From: DATFVJ01 sp963851085 | GTDB lineage: Bacteria > Actinomycetota > Actinomycetes > Streptosporangiales > Streptosporangiaceae | DNA length: 64,000 nt | Assembly (NCBI GenBank): GCA_963851085.1 | Contig: CAWKNX010000011.1 | Coordinates: 186,001 to 250,000, forward strand | Direction: 5' to 3' | Shown: positions 16,714 to 24,300 of the stretch, piece after piece | Position numbering within the stretch: position 1 is the first letter of the stretch | Layout: each line of letters opens with the position of its first letter | The notes under the pieces: model-generated | What the model was told of the DNA's origin: nothing | What the model saw: the letters and a program-made list of their open reading frames with translations, nothing else | Database searches by the model: none | Made by a program: the position numbers and the translations under genes

Positions 16714-16899
16714 CCGCATTCGGCCCGACGCCCCACGGCCAGCCGGCCCGCACCTGCGCGTGCCGGCACCGGGTCCGGCTTACGTATTCCCAGCGCTGGT
16801 CGGTTGAGCGACGCGACGAGCACCTGGCCTTTGTATCGGGGCCACACACGCCTGTCACGACGCTGCGCACCAGTGCTTCGTGCGGGCGCGGCGTCGGCA

Positions 16900-17015
16900 C
16901 GGCCTCCCGCGGTCTCGCTCGGCAGCACCGGAAAGATCGCGTCAAGCGCCGGGACCAGCACGGCGACCAGGTACGACACCGGCGAGGAGACGTCGAACTG
17001 CGACAGGTCGATCAT
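16900..17015 (-). pseudogene. DedA/VTT-family membrane protein, N-terminal fragment
   Basis: The frame starting at 17015 overlaps the terC stop by four bases and begins MIDLSQFDVSSPVSYLVAVL, then VPALDAIFPVLPSETA, which matches the start of DedA-family flippase-like proteins. After about 36 residues the similarity stops and the frame runs antisense through the DksA gene. The gene was probably the second of a terC-dedA operon and has lost its 3' part. Confidence 0.6.
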
Positions 17016-18064
17016 GTCGAAGACCTCCTCAGGTTCGCAGCCGGTGCCGTCCTGGCGCCGCCGGTGGCAGAGTCGGGTGACCGAGTCGGCGGCGGCACCG
17101 GGCCGGATCGGAGGCCGGCACCGGGGCCACCGGCGGCGCCGGAGTCAGAGCCGGAGGCCGCTGCGCGGCGTCCCTTCCAGATGCTCAGGAGGATCGCACT
17201 CGCGACGATCACGATGACCGCGCCAAGGCTCACCAGGGTCGGCAGATGAATCACCGGTGCCAAGATCATCTTTATGCCGATGAAGACGAGCAGCACCGCC
17301 AGGCCCTGGCTGAGGTAGGTGAAGCGATCCATCGCTTCTGCCAGGACGAAGTACAGCGCGCGCAGGCCGAGGATGGCGAACGCGTTGGAGGTGAAGACGA
17401 TGAACACGTCGGTCGTCACCCCGAATACCGCCGGGATCGAATCGATCGCGAAGACCACGTCCGCCATGTCGATCGCGACGAGCACCACGAGCAGCGGCGT
17501 CACGGCAAGCCTTCCATCGCGCCGCGTGAGGAACCGCATGCCGTCGTAGTCCTCGGTCACCGGCACGATCTTGCGCAGGCCGCGCAACACGATCCCACGC
17601 TCCGGGCGGACGTGCACGCCGCCGCGGACCATCCGGAACGCGGCGACGAGCAGGAATACGCCGAAGACGTAGAAGGCCCAGCTCAGCTGGTGAATCAGGG
17701 CCGCTCCCGCGCCAATGAAGGCGCCCCGCAGCACGATCGCCCCGGCCACCCCGAAAAACAGCACGCGGTGCTGGTAGGCGGCGGGCACGGCGAACGCGCG
17801 GAAGATCACCGCGAACACGAAGAGGTTGTCGACGCTCAGCGCCTCCTCGACGAGATACGCGGCGAAGTACTCCTGACCGCTGTGGCCGCCCCGCCACAGC
17901 GTGAGCACCAGCCCGAAGACGATTCCGGCACCCACCCAGACAGCGGTCAAAAGCACTGCCCGCGACATCCGGAGCGGGCGCCTGGTCATAAGCAGGTCGA
18001 TGGTGAGCAGGGCGCAGATGACGAATCCGGTGGCCGCCCACGCCCAGGCTGGCGCGCCCGTCAT
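17012..18064 (-). CDS. TerC/Alx-family integral membrane protein
   Basis: 350 residues with about eight transmembrane helices. The two diagnostic acidic motifs are present: EEALSVDNLFVFAVI in the third helix region and FAIDSIPAVFGVT in the second half; these Asp/Glu residues are proposed to bind or transport metal ions (TerC/Alx proteins are linked to manganese efflux and tellurite resistance). The tail is hydrophilic and Gly/Ser/Pro-rich. ATG 18064 overlaps the stop of the 39-residue ORF upstream (ATGA), so translation is probably coupled. Confidence 0.88.
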   Translation of the reverse strand: MTGAPAWAWAATGFVICALLTIDLLMTRRPLRMSRAVLLTAVWVGAGIVFGLVLTLWRGGHSGQEYFAAYLVEEALSVDNLFVFAVIFRAFAVPAAYQHRVLFFGVAGAIVLRGAFIGAGAALIHQLSWAFYVFGVFLLVAAFRMVRGGVHVRPERGIVLRGLRKIVPVTEDYDGMRFLTRRDGRLAVTPLLVVLVAIDMADVVFAIDSIPAVFGVTTDVFIVFTSNAFAILGLRALYFVLAEAMDRFTYLSQGLAVLLVFIGIKMILAPVIHLPTLVSLGAVIVIVASAILLSIWKGRRAAASGSDSGAAGGPGAGLRSGPVPPPTRSPDSATGGARTAPAANLRRSST

Positions 18065-18180
18065 CGGACGCGGCGGCGGTGGCGGTGGAATGTGCCGCGG
18101 CGGTGCGACAGCCGGTAGCCGATCAGCGCAAGGCTGGCTATGAAGATCAGCCACGGAGCCAGCATCAGCAGATCGGCCAC
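18061..18180 (-). CDS. 39-residue membrane peptide translationally coupled to terC
   Basis: GTG 18180 follows GGAGGTGAGC, an almost ideal ribosome binding site. The product is VADLLMLAPWLIFIASLALI, then a basic tail GYRLSHRRGTFHRHRRRVR: one membrane helix followed by ten Arg/His-rich residues, so inside-positive. Its stop codon overlaps the terC start. It is too short for routine gene callers. It could be a leader peptide setting terC translation or a small subunit of the transporter. Confidence 0.6.
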   Translation of the reverse strand: MADLLMLAPWLIFIASLALIGYRLSHRRGTFHRHRRRVR

Positions 18181-18306
18181 GCTCACCTCCGCCCTCCCAT
18201 CTGTGCCACTCTCAGCACAGCGCGATGGGGCGCAGGGCGCGTGCAGCCCATGTGGTGACCGTGTGGAGCCTGCGGACCTGAATGGGCGGTGAGATCTAAA
18301 TCATTC

Positions 18307-18443
18307 TGAACGCTGCGCGGATGCGGGGGGATCCCGGGGGGGTCGTCCCCCCGGGCAACAGAGCCTGAACGCTGCGCGGATGCGGGGGGATCCCGGGGGG
18401 TCGTCCCCCCGGGGCAACAGAGCCTGAACGCTGCGCGGATGCG
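18307..18443 (+). repeat. 59-bp tandem repeat with GC hairpins (R2-related)
   Basis: TGAACGCTGCGCGGATGCGG starts at 18307, 18366 and 18425; units are 59 bp, the third partial. Each full unit contains a GC-rich palindrome (CCCGGGGGG-TCG-TCCCCCCGGG) and ends in CAACAGAGCC. This is the same architecture as the 83-bp array at 35798. It fills the gap between the TerC unit and the polyamine transporter operon. Confidence 0.85.
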
Positions 18444-18567
18444 GCCCGCATCGGTCCGGCGTCGGGGCCCTGTTCGGGGGACGGAGGCCAGCGCGATCAG
18501 GACGCTTGCATCGGTTGTCAAGCCGCAGATATTCTGCGGATTCATGAATTTTGGGGGTGCTTAGGGC

Positions 18568-19677
18568 GTGATTACGGACCGGGCCGGTACGCCCGCTGGT
18601 CCCTCATCACCCCACGCCCGTTCTCCAGGGTCGCCAGGGACAGCCGCAGTGCGGCTCGCCGGAGTCCGCAAGGAATACCCCGGTGTCGCCGCGGTGGCGG
18701 GCGTCGACCTCGAGGTCGAGTCTGGGGAGTTCTTCACGCTGCTGGGGCCGTCGGGTTCGGGCAAGACGACCCTGCTGCGGATGATCGCCGGATTCGAGCG
18801 GCCCGACGCCGGCCAGGTGCTTCTCGCGGGAACCGACGTGACCACCCGTCCCCCGTATCACCGTGACGTCAACACGGTCTTCCAGGACTACGCGCTGTTT
18901 CCGCACATGAACGTCACCGAGAACGTGGGATACGGCCTCGCGGTACGGCGTGTGCCGCGCGCCGAGCGGCGCAGGAAAGTGGCAGAGGCGCTCGGGATGG
19001 TTCGCCTCGCCGGCGTCGGCCACCGTAAGCCCGCCCAGCTGTCCGGTGGGCAGCGCCAGCGCGTCGCGCTCGCCAGGGCGATCGTCAACGAGCCGGCCGT
19101 GCTGCTCCTCGACGAGCCGCTCGGCGCACTTGACCTCAAGCTGCGCCAGGAGATGCAGGTCTTCCTCAAGCACATGCAGCGTGAGGTCGGGATCACCTTC
19201 CTGTACGTGACACACGACCAGGAAGAGGCCCTCACCATGAGCGACCGGATCGCGGTCATCAATGCCGGGCGCGTCGAGCAGATCGGCACGCCCGTCGAGG
19301 TCTACGAGCACCCTGCGACCGAATTCGTGGCCGGGTTCATCGGCGTGTCGAACGTCATCGAGGTCGACGGGAAGCGGCAAGCCATCCGGCCGGAGAAGAT
19401 CCGGCTGGCCAGCGAACACGCCCCGGCGCCTGCGGGCTCGGCCGCGGTCGGCGGCCGGGTGCATGACGTCGTCTACGTCGGCGTGATCACCCGGTACGTG
19501 GTGGCTCTGGACGACGGCGGCGAACTGGTCGTGGTCAAGCAGAACACAGGTGACGCGTCCGACCCGGCGGTCACCGAGGGGGACCGGGTGCGGCTGTCCT
19601 GGGATCCCGGGCACGCCTACCTGATTCAGCCAAACGATACCGGGCCGGACGGCACCGATAGTGGGGTGGGAACATGA
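18568..19677 (+). CDS. potA: Spermidine/putrescine-type ABC transporter, ATP-binding subunit
   Basis: 369 residues. Walker A GPSGSGKTT (about 60-68), Q-loop VFQDYALFPHM, signature LSGGQRQR (about 157-164), Walker B AVLLLDEP, D-loop and H-switch (YVTHDQEEALTMSDRIAV), all as in PotA. The C-terminal regulatory TOBE-like domain (RPEKIRLASE onward) is present but short. It powers uptake of polyamines or a similar cation by the permeases encoded downstream. First gene of an operon: its stop overlaps the start of the binding-protein gene. GTG start with a G-rich ribosome binding site. Confidence 0.9.
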   Translation: MITDRAGTPAGPSSPHARSPGSPGTAAVRLAGVRKEYPGVAAVAGVDLEVESGEFFTLLGPSGSGKTTLLRMIAGFERPDAGQVLLAGTDVTTRPPYHRDVNTVFQDYALFPHMNVTENVGYGLAVRRVPRAERRRKVAEALGMVRLAGVGHRKPAQLSGGQRQRVALARAIVNEPAVLLLDEPLGALDLKLRQEMQVFLKHMQREVGITFLYVTHDQEEALTMSDRIAVINAGRVEQIGTPVEVYEHPATEFVAGFIGVSNVIEVDGKRQAIRPEKIRLASEHAPAPAGSAAVGGRVHDVVYVGVITRYVVALDDGGELVVVKQNTGDASDPAVTEGDRVRLSWDPGHAYLIQPNDTGPDGTDSGVGT

Positions 19678-20888
19678 TGCGCAGGCACGGCAGGACGGGC
19701 ACCGTCGTGGCCGCAGCGGTCGGCTGCGTGGCGGGCTTGCTGCTCACGAGCTGCGGCGGGTCGAGCACGTCGTCGCCGTCCTCGACCGGCGCGGCCGCTG
19801 GGCAGCCGCCGACGGCGGGGATGAAGACGGCCAGTTCGATCGGCAAGCCCGAGGGCCAGCTCAACCTGATCGCCTGGGAGGGGTACGCGCAGCCGCAGTG
19901 GGTGAAACCGTTCGAGCAGCAGACCGGCTGCCAGGTCAACGCCAAGTACGCCGGTTCGAGCGACGAGATGGTCACCTTGATGGCCGGCGGTGGCGGCGGT
20001 CAGTACGACCTTGTCTCCGCCTCGGGTGACGCCGACCTGCGGCTCATCTACGGCGGTGACGTACGGCCGGTCAACGTGCACCTCGTCCCGGACTGGTCGA
20101 ACTTCATCCCGCAGCTGAAAGCGCCGGCCTTCAACACGATCGCCGGCGTCCACTACGGTGTGTCACTCCAGTGGGGCCCGAACGTGCTGCTGTACAGCAA
20201 GAAGACCTTCCCGAGCGCGCCGCCGAGCTGGAACGTCATCTACAACCCTAAATACAAGGGCCAGGTGACCGTGCCGGACAACCCGATCCAGATCGCCGAC
20301 GCCGCGCTCTACCTGTCGAAGACCCAGCCGAATTTGAAGATTACCGACCCCTACGAGCTGACCCAGCCGCAGTTCAGCGCCGCGGTGGCCCTGCTCAAGC
20401 AACAGCGCCCGCTGATCAAGAAGTACTGGGATCTCGCATCGCAGGAGATCTCCATGTTCAAGAACGGTGACGCCTCGGTCGGGGCGGCCTGGCCGTACCA
20501 GACCAACACCTTGCAGGCGTCCGGCGCTCCAGTCGCCGACGAGATTCCCGCGGAAGGCGCGACCGGCTGGGCCGACACCTGGATGCTCGCGACGCACGCG
20601 CCCCACCCGAACTGCGCCTACCTCTGGATGAAGTGGGTGAGCACCCCACAGGTGCAGGCCGAGCAGGCGATCTCGTTCGGTGAGACACCCGCGAACACCC
20701 TGGCCTGCCCGATCATGGACAAGCTGCAGAAGGGTGCGTGCGCGCAGTATCACGCCAACGCGCCCGCGTCGTACTTCGACTCCATCAAGTTCTGGAAGAC
20801 GCCGATCGCGAACTGCGGCAACGGCCAGAGCGACTGTGTGCCCTACGCGCAGTGGCAGCAGGCGTGGACCACCGAGGTAACAGGATGA
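19674..20888 (+). CDS. potD: Polyamine-type ABC transporter substrate-binding lipoprotein
   Basis: 404 residues. Basic n-region, hydrophobic core and lipobox LLTSC (Cys27) mark it as a lipoprotein anchored outside the membrane. The mature part has the PotD pattern: LNLIAWEGYAQPQWVKPFEQ, QYDLVSASGDADLRLIYGGD and NVLLYSKKTFPSAPPSWNVI. The start overlaps the potA stop (ATGA). Substrate is likely spermidine/putrescine by family; related members bind other small cations or amines, so substrate is not certain. Confidence 0.88.
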   Translation: MMRRHGRTGTVVAAAVGCVAGLLLTSCGGSSTSSPSSTGAAAGQPPTAGMKTASSIGKPEGQLNLIAWEGYAQPQWVKPFEQQTGCQVNAKYAGSSDEMVTLMAGGGGGQYDLVSASGDADLRLIYGGDVRPVNVHLVPDWSNFIPQLKAPAFNTIAGVHYGVSLQWGPNVLLYSKKTFPSAPPSWNVIYNPKYKGQVTVPDNPIQIADAALYLSKTQPNLKITDPYELTQPQFSAAVALLKQQRPLIKKYWDLASQEISMFKNGDASVGAAWPYQTNTLQASGAPVADEIPAEGATGWADTWMLATHAPHPNCAYLWMKWVSTPQVQAEQAISFGETPANTLACPIMDKLQKGACAQYHANAPASYFDSIKFWKTPIANCGNGQSDCVPYAQWQQAWTTEVTG

Positions 20889-20895
20889 TTCGCGG

Positions 20896-21807
20896 GTGAC
20901 GACCAGGGCGGTCACCTCCCGCCAGGCGGAAGGGCCCGGGGCCCGGGTGGCGGCGCTGCTGTGGCGGCGTCCCTGGGCCCGGGCGACCGCCGTGCTCACG
21001 CTTCCGCTCGCGTGGTTCCTGGTCGTCTATGTCGCGTCGCTGGTCGTCCTGCTGATCACCGCGTTCTGGCAGATCAACCCGTTCACCAACGCGATCACCC
21101 ATGCGTGGAGCCTCACCAACTTCCGCACGTTCCTCGGCAACGCCGCATACCGCGACATCATCGCGCGCACGATCGGCATGGCCCTCGCCGTAACGGTCAC
21201 CGACGCGATCGTCGCCTTCCCCTTCGCCTTCTTCATGGCGCGCGTCGCCGGGCCGCGCCTGCGCACCGCGCTGCTCGCCGCCATCCTGCTGCCACTGTGG
21301 ACGAGCTATCTGGCGCGCGTCTACGCCTGGCTGCTGATCCTGTCCCACCGGGGCGCCCTGAACTGGACGCTGCAGAAGCTGCATCTGCCCGGGGTCCAGC
21401 TTGCCTACACCAACTGGGCGATGTGGATCGTGTTCTCCTACATCTGGCTGCCCTTCATGATCACGCCCGTGTTCGTGGCGATGGAGCGGATCCCCGAGTC
21501 CTACCTGGAGGCGTCGGCCGACCTCGGCGCGCCGGGCAGGCAGACGCTGCGGCGGGTCATCCTGCCGCTCGCGCTGCCCGGGCTCGTGGCCGGCTCGATC
21601 TTCACCTTCGCGCTCACCCTGGGCGACTACATCACCCCGCTGCTTGTTGGCGGGACAGGCTCGACGTTCATCGGGAACGTGGTCTACACCAATGTGGGGG
21701 TCGCGGGGAACCTCCCGTTCGCGGCGGCGTTCGCGCTCGTGCCGATCGTCGTCATGGCCATCTACCTCGCCATCGCCAAGCGCTTCGGCGCATTCGAAGC
21801 CCTCTAG
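20896..21807 (+). CDS. potB: Polyamine-type ABC transporter permease 1
   Basis: 303 residues, six membrane helices. The EAA coupling loop ESYLEASADLGAPGRQTLRR, then VILPLALPGLVAGSIFTFAL contacts the ATPase. GTG 20896 follows the potD stop by seven bases. Downstream, an R3 repeat separates it from the second permease gene. Confidence 0.88.
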   Translation: MTTRAVTSRQAEGPGARVAALLWRRPWARATAVLTLPLAWFLVVYVASLVVLLITAFWQINPFTNAITHAWSLTNFRTFLGNAAYRDIIARTIGMALAVTVTDAIVAFPFAFFMARVAGPRLRTALLAAILLPLWTSYLARVYAWLLILSHRGALNWTLQKLHLPGVQLAYTNWAMWIVFSYIWLPFMITPVFVAMERIPESYLEASADLGAPGRQTLRRVILPLALPGLVAGSIFTFALTLGDYITPLLVGGTGSTFIGNVVYTNVGVAGNLPFAAAFALVPIVVMAIYLAIAKRFGAFEAL

Positions 21808-21824
21808 AACGCCGTAGCTCCGGA

Positions 21825-21952
21825 GTTATCCCCAGGACCCATCCGTTCGGCTCCAGCTATCCACAGAACCCCGTTCACCCCTCCCGCACCCCCTTGACAA
21901 CCTGCCAAGATCGTCAGTAGGGCAACGCCCCCAAGGGTGGGCGGGTCCTGAT
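21825..21952 (+). repeat. R3 dispersed element, copy A (DnaA-box-like 9-mers plus hairpin)
   Basis: Contains TTATCCCCA and CTATCCACA, followed by CGTTCACCCCTCCCGCACCC, then CTTGACAACCTGCCAAGATC and a GGGCAACGCCC hairpin. The same order recurs at 28263 and 33064. Inserted between the two permease genes of the operon. Confidence 0.85.
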
Positions 21953-21970
21953 AGAGGAAGGCAGCCAGCG

Positions 21971-22798
21971 ATGACCGGACCGTGGACCCGCAGGGCGCTC
22001 GCGGTGTGGGTAGTCGCCGTGCTGCTGTTCCTGTTCGTGCCGATCATCACGATCCTGCTGTACGCCTTCAACCCCTCGAACATCCAGAGCTGGCCGATCA
22101 CCGGCCTGACCCTGAAATGGTTCGGCCGGACCTGGGCCGACCCGCAGGTCCGGTCGGCCCTGCTGCTTTCCGTCAAGGTCGGCCTCGTTGCCACGGTGAT
22201 CGCCCTGGCGCTCGGCAGCCTCGCCGCGTTCGGCGTGCACAAGTTCCGTTTCTTCGGCAGGGAGGCGGTCTCGTTTCTCCTCGTGCTGCCGCTCGCGCTG
22301 CCCGGGATCATCACGGGGATGGCGCTGAACGCCTTCTTCCACAACGCGGGGATCGGCTTCTCACTGTGGACGATCGTGATCGGTCACGCGACCTTCTGCA
22401 TCGTGGTCGTCTACAACAACGTGCTTGCCCGCCTGCGCCGGACGTCGGGGTCACTGACCGAGGCGTCGATGGACCTCGGTGCGAACGGCTGGCAGACCCT
22501 GCGCCGGGTGACGCTTCCGCTGCTGTCCACCGCGGTGGTCTCCGGCGCGCTGCTCGCCTTCGCGCTTTCCTTCGACGAGGTCATCGTGACCACGTTCACG
22601 GCGGGGGCGCAGAACACGCTGCCGCTGTGGATCTTCGGCGCCATCCGCCTCGGCCAGCAGCTGCCCGAGGTCAACGTCGTCGTGTTCTTCGTCGTGGTGC
22701 TGACGTTCATCCCGGTGTTCATCGCGGCACGGCTCGCCGGCGGCGGCTTCACGAGCCGGCGCGAGATCGGGCCCATGGAGACGATGCCTGCGGAATGA
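21971..22798 (+). CDS. potC: Polyamine-type ABC transporter permease 2
   Basis: 275 residues, six membrane helices. EAA loop LTEASMDLGANGWQTLRRVT, then LPLLSTAVVSGALLAFALSF. The ATG is preceded by AGGAAGG. It has its own 163-bp upstream gap containing the R3 element, so it may have internal transcription control, unlike the tightly packed first three genes. Confidence 0.88.
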   Translation: MTGPWTRRALAVWVVAVLLFLFVPIITILLYAFNPSNIQSWPITGLTLKWFGRTWADPQVRSALLLSVKVGLVATVIALALGSLAAFGVHKFRFFGREAVSFLLVLPLALPGIITGMALNAFFHNAGIGFSLWTIVIGHATFCIVVVYNNVLARLRRTSGSLTEASMDLGANGWQTLRRVTLPLLSTAVVSGALLAFALSFDEVIVTTFTAGAQNTLPLWIFGAIRLGQQLPEVNVVVFFVVVLTFIPVFIAARLAGGGFTSRREIGPMETMPAE

Positions 22799-23080
22799 TG
22801 GGGGGCCTGCCTTGGCGCGCTCGCCACCCTGTTCATCGGGATCATGCTGGCCGGCTGAGCCCTCACTGACCGCCTCGCGCTGGCACCCGGTCCGCCGAAT
22901 ACGACGTTGATCTGCTGGAATCCGAGCGAGCGGAGGAGGCGGCTCAGCATGTTCTGCATATTCTTCTGCGCCCCACTAGGGCTGTACCCCGTTAGCACCG
23001 GGCGATTCGCCGGTCCTGTGTGCCGGCGGATGCGCGCATGTATCGGAGCGGACCGGGAAGAGCCGTTGGCGGGAGGAGAA

Positions 23081-23442
23081 ATGCGCGGACGGTTACGCAT
23101 AGAGAGTGGTGAGCGGCGAAACAGGCGGTGGCGGGCGCGGACCCGGCGCACCGGGTGCCTGCTCTGGATCCTGGTGCAGTTCCTCGTCGGATCCTGGTGC
23201 TGTTCCTCGTCGTGATCGCCCTCGGGCTGATGTTCGGCGGCCTCAGGAAGGGCACCAGAGCCGATGGCCTCGGCGCCCCCGCCCCGGTCAGCGCGCAGCG
23301 ACCCGCTCCTGCCCACCCAGATCCGCGCCTGGGAGACCCGGGTCCCGCCGCCCGCAGCGGCGCCGTCCGCGGTGGCGGGATCCTCCGCGTGAGCCGTCGG
23401 ATAATCCTCCGCGTGAGCAGCCGGGCAGGGGAGTGGGCGTGA
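23081..23442 (+). pseudogene. Small single-helix membrane protein broken by a 23-bp duplication
   Basis: ATG 23081 has a perfect GGAGGA site. The first frame reads a very basic N-terminus (MRGRLRIESGERRNRRWRAR) into the start of a membrane helix (CLLWILVQFLV), then ends at 23215. GGATCCTGGTGC(A/T)GTTCC..., 23 bp, is present twice (23166-23188, 23189-23211). Removing one copy restores a continuous helix, LWILVLFLVVIALGLMFGGL, then RKGTRADGLG, in the frame ending at 23442. That stop overlaps the Nudix start, so the intact gene was coupled to it. Function unknown. Confidence 0.65.
23166..23211 (+). repeat. 23-bp tandem duplication (one mismatch)
   Basis: Two adjacent 23-bp copies beginning GGATCCTGGTGC and ending TTCCTCGTC, differing at one base. 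It shifts the frame of the small membrane protein gene. Confidence 0.9.
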
Positions 23443-23915
23443 CGGTGGGAACGGACATCACGTGGAAAGGTACGAGCGGCACCTTCAATCTCAGGGCGGC
23501 GGCCATCATCACCCGGGCGGGGAAGGTTCTTGTGTGCACCGTCGACGGTCTCGGCTACTGGTTCCTCCCCGGCGGCAGGGTCCGCCTCGGCGAACCCGTC
23601 GAGACGGCGCTTGCCCGGGAACTCGCCGAGGAACTCGGGCATGACCTGCCCGCCGGGCACCTCGCCCTCGTGGTGGAGAACATCTTCTTCGACGGCGAGC
23701 AGCAGCACGAAATTGGCTTCTACTATCAGCTGAGCTGGCCCGATTACCTGGCCGAAGACGATCTGGAGGCCGGCACGGAGCCTGGTCACAGGTTCCGGTG
23801 GGTGCCGGTCAGCGAACTCGGCTCAGTGGATTTCCAGCCGGACGCCCTGGCGCCCTTCCTGCTGGATCTCGGCGACACGCCCAGGCACGTGCTCCTGCAC
23901 CGGCGCCGTTCATAA
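23439..23915 (+). CDS. Nudix hydrolase
   Basis: 158 residues. Residues 46-68 match the Nudix box G-x5-E-x7-R-E-U-x-E-E-x-G-U (GRVRLGEPVETALARELAEE, then LG), the Mg-binding site for hydrolysis of nucleoside diphosphates linked to another group. N-terminal FNLRAAAIITRAGKVLVCTV is the first strand pair of the fold. Substrate unknown. GTG 23439 behind AGGGGAG, overlapping the stop of the broken membrane protein gene (GTGA). Confidence 0.88.
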   Translation: MTVGTDITWKGTSGTFNLRAAAIITRAGKVLVCTVDGLGYWFLPGGRVRLGEPVETALARELAEELGHDLPAGHLALVVENIFFDGEQQHEIGFYYQLSWPDYLAEDDLEAGTEPGHRFRWVPVSELGSVDFQPDALAPFLLDLGDTPRHVLLHRRRS

Positions 23916-23954
23916 GCGAGCGCGCCGGGCACGTATTCGAGAAACCCGCCCGGG

Positions 23955-24009
23955 TCATGATCGCGGTAACTTTGCCGCGCTATCTTCCGATAAGTTACCG
24001 CGATCATGA
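23955..24009. repeat. R1 dispersed hairpin, copy 2
   Basis: TCATGATCGCGGTAACTT (23955-23972) and its exact complement (23992-24009), loop of 19 bases. Just downstream of the Nudix gene, a plausible terminator. Confidence 0.92.
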
Positions 24010-24300
24010 AATGGTATGCGCCTTGGAAGCCAGCACACCTTCCACATCGGCGCGCAGGCTGTCCCCGACATGAATGTGGTCACGTAGGGTGGCTAGGTCG
24101 TCGCGGACCGGTGGAAGATCCGCGGGTCAAGTCCGCCGCTCGCGGCGAGGTCACTCGGGCGGGGAGATGCAGGCCCGTTAGCAGGCGCGCCGCCCGCCCC
24201 CTAACGGCTCTGCGGTCTCCGTCTCCGGTGTTCAGTGCGCGCAGCCTGGACCAACTTCTGGTTCCTCGGCTCTGGGCCGGCCAAGGCGGAGGCGGCGAGA

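Noticed and set aside
22858..22985. Possible flavin reductase remnant on the minus strand (QKNMQNMLSRLLRSLGFQQI)
   Set aside because: A short stretch only, and I could not match it confidently to any family.
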